Shown here in pieces: positions 47,101-59,089 of a stretch of 64,000 bases of DNA. The position numbers and the translations under genes were made by a program. The stretch is taken from NCBI GenBank assembly GCA_035236585.1, contig CP141127.1, positions 65,887,495 to 65,951,494 of the forward strand. The letters are read 5' to 3'. The notes under the pieces are model-generated. The model did not search any database. It worked only from the letters and a program-made list of their open reading frames with translations, and had not been told where the DNA came from. Source of the DNA: Warburgia ugandensis. Taxonomy: Eukaryota > Streptophyta > Magnoliopsida > Canellales > Canellaceae. The first letter of the stretch is position 1; each line of letters opens with the position of its first letter.

Positions 47101-48995
47101 TTCTTTGTTAAGGTCCAAAGATCATATTTCTTTGTTGTTGTCATATTCAATCCATGATCTCCTTGGATTTCATTATATTAACATTCATTCAATCTATCCC
47201 AAGGATCTGATCACACTTGATCTCATTGATCAAGTGGGTCCCTTTGTATTTTTAGGGTTTTTCTACCATAACAGGTAGATCCCCTAATATATCTCAGATA
47301 TGTCCAAATAAACCATATATATCACTTAATTTCAATAGTATGTCATTATTAAAACAGATTACCAAGATCTAATCACCTCAGATCTTAAAGAGCTTGGAAA
47401 TTGGAAACTTATTTCCTAAATACAGAAAGTTTCATAAGATATTTTCTTTATTTTATCATTTCATAAGAAATTAGAGGTTGTAAGATTTCCATAGCTTCTT
47501 TCCGATCTCAGTTTGGAGTTCATATGATATGGGCCCATCGGAACGGATGGCCAGATCGTTTGGGCGGAACTGGTCAAGCGGCGCCTCTGTCACAGGGACG
47601 AACGCGTGATGCGCTCGCCTGATAACTAGCGTGCAAGCGCAGTCGTCCCGTTGGGATGACGTCGCATGTGTGATCCACACGAGAAATGCAGCAGCGTGTA
47701 GCATTTCTATGCAGCGTTTCGTACGCCGTCCTGGGCAACCCGATTCGATCAGGAGATCGGACAGTCCATTCTGGACCATCCAATCAATCCCTCTCAATGG
47801 AGGGCCCAAAACTTAATATAATTTCGTGAAACCTTTACCCTAAGGGTTTTGGACCCTTCTGGATCAATTGGAAGGGTCAGATTTTTCATTTGAGCTCGCA
47901 ATCATCATGAATTGAAGGTTCTGATCTTTACTTTATTTTTTCAATTTTTCAGCCAAATCAAATTACAGTAAAATAAAATTTTCATTAAACAACAATAAAT
48001 ATGTCTAGGAAGTAGTTCCACCTACCTTATTGGAGAAAAGTGTCAGTTATATAGTCCAAATTAAGAGAATACCAGTTTGATGATAAGATAACCAAAGATC
48101 CACTTGTCTTGTGATTTTCGTTGTTTGAGCTGTTGGATCCTGAAATTTCTTTTGACGTTTTGTAGCTAAGGTATGGTAGGAAATTTTATACGGTGCAATC
48201 TATGATATTTGATCTGGAACAGAGAGCCTAATTGAATTTAGGTCTCTTGTTCCAATCTAGAGAGAGGAGAGAGAAAATGAAAGAAAGGGATCTTTTGGGA
48301 GTTTTGGGATTTTGGGAATTGATTTATGTATAGTTTTGCAAGGGAAGTCAAGATAATTTTGTGGGAATTTTATGAACATTTTTAGAGGATTTTTGGGGGT
48401 GTATTTATAGGCATTTTGGGTGTTTTTCATAATTATGTGTAATGATTATCGTTTATTCTTTTTATTATTTAATTAGCATTGGATTCTCCACCACCACCTT
48501 TTTCTCCACTACCAGCTAGTAGTGGTTTGACCCATGATTTCACGTGGGCTGGTCATTGGATTCCTTTTTAGGTCCCTTGTGGGCCCCATGTGGGCCCACA
48601 TAGTGTAAAAAGGTCATTTTGCCCTTTATGTATAAAAATTAAGGTTTATTTCCATGATCTCATAATTGAGCATATTTAGTGGTGTTGGATTTGTATTTCT
48701 TAGCACATTATAAATTTTGATGTTTCATATCTCAGTTATGGATGAAATTACTATTTTACCCTTTTGTCCATAAAATAAAGAAAATTAAGGATTTTTCATC
48801 CGAATTCAAAATTTGTCGTGCTTACAGTCATTCTAAAGGGTTCGCTGAGTTCAATTTCAATTATACATATCTTATCCCTTGATTATGCTTCTATAAGAAG
48901 TATATTCTAAATAACGCTAATATTCCAGCCCTAAAATTTTGAAACTCAAACTTTATTGATTTTCTCAATCAATTACAAAAATTGGGATTATTACA
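44139..48995 (-). repeat. 5' LTR (4.86 kb) of the Tekay-like element
   Basis: Starts on minus with TGTAATAATCCCAATTTTTG at 48995 and ends in AAAACCTAGGTCATCAC next to RT coding sequence. It matches the solo LTRs at 16044-20897 and 50477-55619 across their lengths. It has the TATA box (48402-48409), GC-rich island (47523-47790), GATC-rich part (about 45640-45900) and an (AT)n tract near 45575-45592. Confidence 0.92.
47523..47790 (-). promoter_or_regulatory. GC-rich island with TGACGTC in the 5' LTR
   Basis: Equivalent of 19441-19710. The TGACGTC element is kept at 47657-47663, and the hairpin at 47759-47781 has arms GGACAGTCC and GGACCATCC. Its long minus-strand open frame reflects the GC content and lack of stops rather than a gene. 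Confidence 0.5.
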
Positions 48996-50476
48996 CTTAT
49001 TATTCTACATTACCCATTTATCATAGAGGGTCCTATGTTTCAAAAAATTAAGGACAATTTTTAATACAAGTTGAGGGGTATAGATGGCATCCATTCTTAA
49101 CGTGGACGATAGCCCTAATTATGATATAAATGGAAAGGAATTGAGGCGAACTACCCTCACTAGTCTTTGTAATGGCATCCATCCTTAGGGTTCATATTTC
49201 CTTTATCTCATCTGTGCTTAAAAGATCTTATGTGAACCATTAGTATCTTTGGATTTGGTCACGTTGTGAGTGAATTTTGTTCGACCCCTTTCTTTGAGAG
49301 AAATTAACGTTGAGAATTTGAGGTCAAGATATTTTTCCAACAAAGTATAAGCATATCAATTAAGTAATCCTTACTTATGTAGATGCACATAGACTGCATG
49401 TTGAAATATAACGATTATAAAATGGCTTTGGTATCTGGATAACCTGTGAAATTTTTCATTCATCTCAATTAAGTTCTTAAAGTTAGTAGAGTGCTAATGG
49501 AAGAGAATTCTCTTAGATAAAATAAAGGACTTGGCCTTATTGAATTTTGTAGGTATATTCACTCCAAATCCTTAAGAGGCTTAACTTATCCATTAGGGCA
49601 TAATCTAGGCATTGAAGGGCTTATTGAATATGCTAAGTGCAATCATAAGTACCTACGAAAATAATAATCATTTTTTCATGATTTTTTGCACATTTCACTT
49701 GGGATTAGTAAAATGCTTGTTAGGGTGTGATATGTGTTCAATTTTATACAAAAAGTACCCAATTAATAGTCCATGTGTTATAAATTATAGGCTTTATTCT
49801 AGGGTTTTTCTGAAATTTCATAACACATGCATTTCTTACCTAATAATTCAAAAGTTTGATATTTGGTAGGATCAAGAGCTAATCCAATGTAAGTATGTGA
49901 ATTATTATAATTTTCTAGGTCTTTGTTAGAGTTATTACTCTTTTATAGGAAGTCAGAAGATGATCCAATAACTTATATTGCACTTTGCAAAGTTTGTCGG
50001 GGGTCGTACAATACGATTAGTTCACCGGGGGTGCAAGACGTGGCACACGCGTTGCCAAGGGTTCCGAGGGGAACCCTCAAAAGGTGCATAAAAAAATCAT
50101 GTTCTATTGTGTTGCAGCAATGCTAAAAATCAAGGCAAGCAAATGAAGTTCAAATAAGGCAATGGAAAGATCAATAGTGAGTAAAATGGGCCCATGCAAA
50201 AAGCCATGCAATTTGACCACTTAGCATGAGAATTAGAGTCATGCATGAGATTTCCTAGTATAACAAGTAAACCTAAGGAAGCAAAGCCATTCAAACCTTA
50301 AAGCCAAAGGACTTAGCCAATCAAGCCTTCAACTTTTAAGCCATGAAAGTGAGCCACCAAGTCATATGAGAGTCATGCCACATCAAGTCATACTATTGGA
50401 GGAGGCTTTTCTAGCAATTATCCTATGCTAAAAGTGAAATTTAAGGGATAATTAGAAAGGAATTGGGGTGATAATT
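48996..50476. other. Unassigned DNA between two giant LTRs
   Basis: No gene recognised. A short GC-richer patch with GGGGTCGTACAATACG and CACACGCGTTGCC lies at about 49995-50085. By position it could be interior of the interrupted plus-strand Athila element, but no motif proves this. Confidence 0.4.
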
Positions 50477-52526
50477 TGTGACAATCTGGGTTTTTGGAAC
50501 ACATTTTGTAATACATTTTTCAAAGGTAGGGCACCCTTAGTAGTAAAAAAATTTCGCAAAACAAAGTAGTAGAAATTCTTTTCTTTAGAACTTGTTTTGA
50601 AAAACCCAAGTCATCACTTCATACATATCATAAGTAGAATTTTGTACAAGATAAAATTCCATTGAAGGAATATACTTTTATTAAATTCTAGAACCCATCC
50701 AGTGATTCACAGTACAACCCGGGTATCAGTACAATACTTGTCCAAATTACATAATCTAAATTTTAAATCTCACAATATAATAAAAACTCTCAATACAATA
50801 CAATGCTCTTAAATAAAAATACATGTCTTCAAGGGATATACCATGATTGATAATTCTTCCAAGTCTTCTCAAGTCTTGAGTTCCTAATTCTCCTTCTCTG
50901 TATCTGAGATATTGTAAACATTCAAACATTTACAATATCTCAGCAAGTTATCCTTGGTAGGGGATCCAAGAAGCATAATAATTTGACAGTATAATCCTAA
51001 TACTTCATAATCCCATTGTTCATAAACATACTCAGGGATCAATCTCTTTACTTTGTCATATATGTACATCCTTATACATACATACTGTATATGTCATATA
51101 GATATATATACGTCAAAACCATGAAAAATAGTTAATATCTCCAACATTAATAGTCACACTTAGACACACTTAGTTGATCAATCATCCAGACTCTACTGTA
51201 AAATACTCCCTCATTTGGGTAGTTTCATCACACTCAACCATACGAAGTTCATAAAACATCCAGACTCTGCTGGGAAAATACTCCCTTATTTGGGCAATAT
51301 TGGCATCTCATTATGCCATGCATCATAATGCAAACTACTGAAAGGACTACTGTGCTTCAATCTGATCTGTACCAGCACACTCGGATAACTGCTTTCACAC
51401 TCCATAGATACCAAATGTGGAAAATCATCTATGTTATGTCTATATGGGGAGACAGACAGTCACAGTGGTGGCCTTCCCATAATTGCCCCACCCGACATTT
51501 TGCCTTTCTTTGAGCATGGTATCATCATATATATCACATTTCGGAGAGCGAGTGGCCAAGCCCTCATAACCCTCCTAGCATTGCATCCCCAGGCATATGC
51601 CTATTTAAAACAAAAACCATAAGCCTCCTTGCTTGTATATAAAGTATTCTTTTACTTATCAAATGTCTTGTCTGTTTATATCATCATCCTCGTATTTTGG
51701 TATTCTTATACCGAGGATAGGATTTCACTTCAAACTTAGGGATCATCATTTACAATGAATGATACTCATGTTCATATAAGTTTAGGGATCACCATTCTAT
51801 ATGAATGATTCCCATGTATTAATGTTATACTTATCAGACAATTTGTTTGTTTATCCAAGGCGGGAATACCTTCTAGTTCCCTATTCACTTAAGGTTTTCC
51901 TCAATTCTAACTTAACCATTTCATATGTGTTCTGGTTAGATCATAAGGGTTTTCAATGGATTTAATACAAGTATTTACATTATACTTGTCAACATTTCTA
52001 GACATAAGATTATGTATTCAACATGTATTTCTCATGTCGATGCATTCATAAAATCCTCCTACCTTCAAGTAGTGATTCATCTCTTCAAATCTTCCATGAT
52101 CCTAATTGACCTATGAAATTTGTAAATCCATACATACTATCAATATTTCGATGATCTGAATAATCCTATATTTTTTATCCTATCTATATTCTTTGACTAA
52201 TCTAGTCCTCTGATATAAAGGATCTAGATCTTGTGTCCTATCATAATCTATCTTCCTCAGATAGTATTGATCAATAGATCTGATAGTTAGAATGATCTTC
52301 TAATCTTTCATATCTAAGTATTTTCTATTCTAAGCCTTTGTGTATTCCTTTCTTTGATCTTGATCTTTCATAGAGCCTTTGATCAATAATTTATACTTGT
52401 TGATAAAGACCAAGAGCTTAGATCTTCTACCATCTAGTTCTTCTTTGATCTAAGTTCAGTTGTTTGATCATCCCTAAGGAGGATGATCTTGATTCTCTTT
52501 CTTGAATCATATTTGATCAAGGGTTC

Positions 52527-52574
52527 AGATCTTCTATTCTATTTAATCTAAGATCTTCTATTCTATTTGATCTA
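52527..52574. repeat. 24-bp tandem duplication in the solo LTR
   Basis: AGATCTTCTATTCTATTT followed by (A/G)ATCTA occurs twice in succession. Confidence 0.9.
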
Positions 52575-54177
52575 AATTGCAAGCAATATATATATATCAT
52601 CAAGAAGTATTTATTTCTTGTTATTTTTGTTGATCATTCAAGATCCCATGGATCTTGTTTGATCATCCTTATCCTACTTATAATTTTTATTAGAGTTAGA
52701 TAATTTACTAACCTTTTATGCTCTTATTATTATTCTTCAACTAGTTAATATTGTACTGGTTGAAGGTGGCTTATTTCATCCTAATAGATAGCTCCTCTTA
52801 TTTCCAATTGACTAAGGCTTACTAGCTAAATGACTGAACATAAAGTGGTTACTTCAATCCTCATGTAAGGAGGCATTTAGACCTCACAAATGTCGATGGA
52901 AGGTAGGGGAAGAGTGAGGCTCTATTAGAGAACCCCTTTAACCACCATGTTCAACATTCACTAAAGTGACCTTAACCTTTCATAAGGTTCCTATGAGCAT
53001 TTTAACACTAAGTATTCTTTCTAATTGATTTTAATTAAATCAACAAATATTTAAAATGTCATTCATGGGGTTTATTATTCTCCTAGTTTGGGCCAAGGAT
53101 TTGATAATCCTTATATTGTCTTACTAACTATAGCCCTTACTAATATTAAGTCAAAGTCATTTACTCATCATAATTGTCCATGAATCTCTATATTCCATTA
53201 GTTTAGATTTTTGGTGATTTATGCTCATTATATCTTAGCAACTAAACATTTGAATCTAATAATAAAATTTGATAATAAATAAATCATAAAATTTAAAGCA
53301 TAAGTCCAATATATATTTAACAACTATTTATACTAACACGATTCCTATAAATGTAACTTAACCTAATGAAATAAAACGATACTTAAACTAACATGATCCT
53401 AAGTTATGAAATACATGAAATTTTACTAGTAATCTAATGGAATCATGCTAAAATCTTAATTTCAAACTAACGTGACCCTAAGATAATTAAATTACCAGCC
53501 AATTATAATAATCTAATAACATATAGAGCATAGCATGCTAAAATTTAAGAATTACACTATCATGCTTCCTAATTTATGACATAAATCACATTTACATTAT
53601 ATTATCAAATAAAAGACAAGTAAACTAATTAGAATAAGATTATTAGGAACTTTTACTTATGATCCAACCATTAGATCTTAGATCTTTTCTTTTAGATCAA
53701 GGGTTCTAATTATATTTAGGGTTTTTACTCCATTAAGATCCAAAGATCATATCCACTTGTTTTTGTCATATTTAATCCATGATCAAAATAGATTCCATCA
53801 TAATATCATTCATTAAATCCATCCCAAGGGTGTTATCATACTTGATCTTATTGATCAAGTGGGTCCCTTTGATTTTTTAGGTTTTTCTACCATAAAAGGT
53901 AGATTCCTCATTTTGTGTTAGATCTTGTAAAAATAAATCATGGATATTATTTGATTTTAGCATTATATGATCATTGCAGTAGATCCCCAAGATCTGATCA
54001 TCTTAGATCTTGAAGATCACGAAAATTTGAAGCTAAATTACTAAAACTAGTAAGTTTCTTGCATAGTTTTATCAATTTTATGATTCCAAATGAAAAATAG
54101 ACCTTACAAGCTTTCCATAGTTTCTTTCTAATCTTAATTTGGAGTTCAAATGACTCCACAATTGAAGACTAAAGTTC

Positions 54178-54430
54178 GCAGTCATTCCAAGGGTCCAGAT
54201 TTGATCTGGGCCCAGTAGAATGGACAGTTGTGATTAGTCGGGCAAAGAGGGCAGGTCATAACACTCTCAGGATCGGCTGTTGAGTGAGGACATTTCGTCG
54301 GACAACGTCGCACGCAAAGTGTGCACAGAGATGCTCCTATAGGGTGCATTTCTGTGCAACGTCTTGTGGCGACATCCTGGGATCTGATCTTTATAGGAAG
54401 ATCAGACCGTCCTTTTGGACCGTCCAATCA
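54178..54430 (-). promoter_or_regulatory. GC-rich island of the second solo LTR
   Basis: Counterpart of the islands in the other copies, more diverged. Hairpin arms AGACCGTCC and GGACCGTCC flank TTTT (54404-54425). Confidence 0.45.
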
Positions 54431-55744
54431 AATCCTTTCCAATAAAAGGCTCAAAACTTGATTAAATTGCATGAAAATTCTAAACTAGGGGTTTTAGACC
54501 CTTTTGGATTGATTCAACGGCTCAGATTTTCTATCTAAGCCCTCCATCATCCAAATTTTAAGGGTTCTTATCCTTACTTGATTTTTATTATTTTTAACCT
54601 AATAATAATTTTTTAAAATTAAAATTATATAAATTTACATGAAACGAGTGTGGAAAGAATTTCCACCTACCTGATTGGAGAAAAACATATGTTTTGCAGC
54701 CCAATTTAAAAGAATATCCACTTGATGATAAGATCGCCCAAGAACGGCTTGTCTTGTGAATTGTCATTGTTTGAACTTTTGGATCTTGAAATTTATTTTG
54801 AGGTTTTATTGATAAGGTAGTCTAGGATAATCTAAACGGTGGGATTTGTGATATTTGATTTAAAATAGAGTGCCTAATTGAATTTAGGTCTCTTGTTTCA
54901 ATTAGAGAGAGGAAAGAGAAAATGAAAGAAAAGAGATTTTTGGGAGTTTTGGAAATTTAGAAATGAATCTAGATCTAGTTTTTCTGGGGAAGCAAGATAA
55001 TTTTGTGGTAAATTTTATGAACATTTTTTGAGGATTTTTGGGGGTGAATTTATAGATGTTTTTGAATTTTTCATAATTACTTGTAAAACTTATGTTTCAA
55101 TTCTTTTGAATATCAAATTAACATTGGATCCTCCACTATTACCTCCTTCTCCACTATCAGTTGGTAGTGGTTTGACCACTCATTACATGTTTTCTAGCCG
55201 TTGGATTCATTTGTGGGCCCCACAGAGGTGTGAAAGGACCATTTTGCCCTTTTGTAGAGAGAAATTCATTTTATTCTCCCGAAATGCAATTGAGCGTACT
55301 TAGTGGTGTTCGAATCGTATTTCTGAGTATATTCTAAATATTGAAGTCTTAAATCTCGGTTATGGGTAAAAATACCATTTTATCCTTTTATTCATAAAAA
55401 TGGAGAAAATTAGGAATTTTTCATTTTAACTTAGAATTGAACTTACTTGTGTCATTTCGATCGATTTTTCGAGTACATTCATAATTTATAAGTTTTAAAT
55501 CATGTTTTAATGTCTATAAAAAGAGAATTTCTAATAACCTAATATTCCAACCCAAAATTTCTAAAAATTCAAACTAAATTGATTTTCTCAATCAATTTAC
55601 AAAAATTGGGGTTATTACATAATCAACAGGGTAATATATGCATGCATAGATGGACCAATCAAGAGAGAAACCCAGTCAAATATCTTATTTTTCTCTTTCT
55701 TTTCCCCCTTCTTTTCTCTTTCTTTCCTACCTACCACATCCCAT

Positions 55745-55807
55745 AATTAGAAGGGAGGAGCTCCACACCATCTTCCTTGGAAGATGATGCCTTCCCCCCT
55801 TCTAATT
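55745..55807. repeat. 63-bp nested hairpin
   Basis: Outer arms AATTAGAAGGG (55745-55755) and CCCTTCTAATT (55797-55807) are perfect complements. Inside lies a second perfect hairpin CATCTTCC-TT-GGAAGATG (55769-55786). It lies just left of repeat B copy 2 and has no counterpart beside copy 1. Confidence 0.85.
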
Positions 55808-55811
55808 CTAT

Positions 55812-57063
55812 ACACTCTTCTACTCCAGTTTCTAAATCCATCTCCTACTCAACTACCTCACTTTCTTACCTCTTTCTCCATCTTTCTTACCTTTTTCCAC
55901 CCTCCTTCCATCTGAACATACAAGGTACAAGGAAAGGGACTCCATAGCTAACCCCTTGGAATTCAACACTCTCCCTTTCCTTTATTCATAATTAAAAAGT
56001 CCAATTCACCCACTCACCTAACCTTCTAATCTTCTATACCCAATCACTACCTAAGTTTCTTACCTTGAGTCCTAGTTCTAATTCTCCTTCTTCTTTCGAG
56101 GATAGGATCTTACCATATTGGAAATACAAAACTCTAAATACCCATGAATTTTAGACCTAATTCAAATAGAGGAGTTGCCTCTAACTCCTTAAAATCAAAG
56201 CACTCCTACTTAGAGATCTTCTTAAGGTTTTGGACTTCAACACTTTGGCTACTTATTCATTGTCTTCCACAATCTTTTCCTTGATTAATTTATTTGGTTT
56301 TGTGCACTCTAATTTAGGCTAGTACCTTGCTTTAGCTTCCTTGATTTCATTGTTATTTAATTTCTTTTCTTATTGGTTAAGTTCCATAGCATAATTCCTC
56401 TATGATTTCTTTTCACTCTTGCTTCCACTGCTCTTACTTTTCTTACTTAATTCTTCAAGATCCAAGTTACCTTTTCTCTGAGTAGCTTGAATCCCTTTTG
56501 TTTCCCTCTTGATGTTCTCTTGTTTCTTGCTTTGATCACCTTATTTTTTCCTTGTCTATTTACTTGTTCTTTGCTTCTTTCCTACATCATTCTCTTTGAT
56601 TTTCTCTCCTAAATTCACATGCCTGATATATGAGATTAGATTAGGATCATTGGAGTATGTTTAATCTTTAATATGAAGTTGATATCTTGCTTAACAAAAG
56701 TGTGCAATTTTTAGCTTAGTTCTCCATGTACATGCACACCACTTATTGATGTAATTTCAAATCAATGAATGAAATTGTTTCAAGAGCATTATTATTGTTT
56801 TATTTTAGTAGTAAAGTACTTCACTTCTCTAGGGTTATAGTCCATGAAAAGTGTTTGTTAATTTTCTTTCCATGTCTTACTTGATTTAAGTTTCAGATAC
56901 ACCATGTTGTTGGAATTTTCGTCTCCTATTTCATGTGCAATGTCCAGCAATCCATACACTTTGTTTGCTTGAAATATTAGAAACATATTCAGCTTTTAGT
57001 CAATTTAGTGAGTTCTTTAAATAGTTCACATGTTAGTTAGCTTTTAATTCATACTTTTCGGCC
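55812..57063 (+). repeat. Repeat B, copy 2: probable Athila-like LTR, truncated on the right
   Basis: Matches 33505-34768 in the same orientation, including TTTCTAAATCCAT(C/T)TCCTAC, the CACCTAACCTTCTAATCT block and the run with TGTGCAATGTCCAGCA. Similarity stops at about 57063, where repeat C begins. It may be the 3' LTR of the plus-strand Athila element whose 5' half is at 33.5-38.5 kb, separated by nested insertions. Confidence 0.65.
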
Positions 57064-57066
57064 ATT

Positions 57067-57513
57067 TTCAAGGAATAAATAGTTTGTTTCCATCATATTT
57101 GATGAGAAACACCTTTATGTCTCTCCTCCGTCTCTTATTTCCTAAGCATCTATCATATATTTCTCTATAAATTAGATATAATGCATTAGTTTCTAGCCTG
57201 TTCAATTCCTAATTGTGGTCAAGATTTAGAGTCTAGCATTCATTTTAGTTTCTAGTATTCACTATGGCATCATGAATGTTCAATAATTATTCTTAATTTC
57301 TTGCATTTTACCTATATTATAATTCAAAGCATGTCCCTAATATCTAAAATTTCCATATTGTTTGATTCATATCTACATTATGTTGAATTTTTTAGTGCAT
57401 TCTTGAAGTATTATTTTTATGTTTCATTTCCACTTTCCATGTTTCTAGTTCTTGATTTCATGCTTTTCAAATATAGTTTCTCCCTCTCCAGTTTAGGAAT
57501 ATTTTTTATTTCT
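57067..57513 (+). repeat. Repeat C, copy 1 (direct repeat, ~0.45 kb)
   Basis: Matches 62972-63431, starting at TTCAAGGAATAAAT and including CATATTTCTCTATAAATTAG and TTGTTTGATTCATATCTAC, with a 10-bp indel near 57114. The two copies are 5.9 kb apart in the same orientation. Their similar translated frames (57301-57555 and 63218-63598) reflect the shared DNA, not a gene. Confidence 0.75.
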
Positions 57514-59089
57514 CAAGTCCTTTGTGACTTATTGAACAATTTTCATGACTTGTGACTTACTTTTCAAACCTTATGACTTGTTGTAGATCCCAAATCTTTT
57601 ATGACTTGCTAAAACACTCTTCAAGCCTTTTTTACTTGGTACACATTTTCAAACTTATTGACTTGCTTCATTTTGAAATTCCATTTCATCTTATTACACT
57701 AATATTCCAACATTTTTCTAGCTTACCACCCTTTCTCATTTATTTTACACTTTTACATCACACAACTTGTCACTTTCAATTCCCAACACTATGCTCAATC
57801 ACTTCTTTACTCATTTTTCTTAATATGTCACCTTGTTTTTTAGGGCCTTCTTTGTTTGGTCTTGCACATTTGTTTCAAAATGTCGACACCCAAACAAGGG
57901 GCATAAGGGTCCTCATTTGGCTATTTTCATAATTTGGGGTCTTACTTTGACTATCTAATACTCAAAATGGGGCATCTATACACCAAAATTTATCTTAACA
58001 AATCAAATGAGGACTAAAGCTTCATTACTTTGTTCTAATGTTACTTTACCTTCTTCTAACTTTTGTTACTTGTTTTACCTTTTTAAACACCTTTTCCCAA
58101 TAATGAACATACTTTGAACACTATCAACCAATGAAAAGCTTCAAAAAGTTAAATTTCTAGGACTCATTCTTAGCACTGTGAAATTCATTGAGCTTCACCA
58201 CAGAGCTATGCTATGTATCTATCTAATGATATTAGCAAATTCTACACTGATAGTTATACTACTTCCTAACTGGGAATTTCATTCTCACATCGATCTCATA
58301 CTTAAAACTTCTTAAATTTCAATGATATAGAAAGAAAGTGCCTGAGAACAACAAAAACAAACAAGAATCATCATTCAAATACACTTAAAGTGAACTTGGC
58401 CTAACTACTTTATGGAAAGTAGTTAACTTCCATTGAAGTCTCTAATTGGCTGATTTGAAGTTCAAAACATTTTGTATATATTTCTAAGAGCTTCGATAAA
58501 GCTTGGGCATCCTTAATATCTAAGGATAGAGGTTCATTAACAAGTTCTGAGGTAATCATATTATCTTTTACTTGTTCAAATAAGTTTACTTTAATTTGAT
58601 TTTTGTTTAGTTTACTTTATTCTTGCTTTTTTTTTTGTTTAATTTTGGTTTTGTAGTTCCAATCCAGTCCTTTTTGTTTTAGTTTATTTTAGTCACTTGT
58701 TTTTTAAGATTTTAATTATTTCTTTTAGTCTATTTTATGTTTGTCATTTGGTTACAAGGTTAATACTAGCATTATGCAATTATTCATTAGGACAATTAAC
58801 ATTGTGCTAGTGTATCTAGTCTACCAAAGGTAGGATTACTCTAGGATTCCTCAAAAGGTTTATCTATAGTTTCAAGTTCTCATTTAGTAGCTCGAGTGAT
58901 GGACTTCCTTGATCCATCATTGAGGACCAGAACTAAAATCTTGGGTTATTTGTTCCATCACAAGGCTAAGCCCTATAGCCAAATCTATAGACAATGACTT
59001 AATCATGATTTCCAATACAATAGCTAAGGTTTCTCACTAAATATCAGTGCCTCAACTATTAATTGGAAGCCTCTTATCATTCCTTCTTT
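57514..59089. other. Unassigned AT-rich DNA right of repeat C copy 1
   Basis: Pyrimidine-rich with recurrent ACTTG/GACTTG motifs to about 57830, then a less repetitive stretch. No gene is recognised. Confidence 0.4.

Larger units (their letters stand above)
38525..48995 (-). mobile_element. Deleted Tekay/Del-like chromovirus: 5' LTR - RT/RH/IN/chromodomain - truncated 3' LTR
   Basis: Read on minus: a 4.86 kb 5' LTR, a pol fragment starting inside the N-terminal part of RT and running to the chromodomain, a polypurine tract and a 3' LTR missing its last ~1.7 kb. The two LTRs agree more closely with each other than with the two solo LTRs in the window, as expected for one insertion. Primer-binding site, leader, gag and protease are absent. 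The chromodomain places it among the chromoviruses, and the pol motifs resemble the Tekay clade. Confidence 0.88.
50477..55619 (-). mobile_element. Second solo LTR (5.14 kb) of the Tekay-like family
   Basis: Ends are TGTGAC on the left and TTACA on the right (TGTAATAACCCC on minus). It is flanked by TAATT (50472-50476) and TAATC (55620-55624), a 5-bp duplication with one substitution. No internal coding region is present. It is longer than its relatives partly through local duplications, for example CATCCAGACTCT at 51183 and 51257, and a 24-bp tandem at 52527-52574. The TATA element is weaker (TATAAATT on minus, 55047-55054). Confidence 0.9.

Noticed and set aside
47471-47809. 112-codon minus-strand open frame in the GC island (also the frames near 19491-19795 and 54182-54427)
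   Set aside because: Frames are open because the GC island has few stops. They are not conserved in frame among the LTR copies.
57301-57932. Two consecutive plus-strand open frames, and the similar one at 63218-63598
   Set aside because: Similarity between them comes from the DNA-level repeat C. The pyrimidine-rich DNA gives F/S/L-rich translations, and no domain is seen.
57840-57960. Possible gene start around CCCAAACAAGGGGCATAAGG
   Set aside because: Short, no continuing frame and no recognisable motif.
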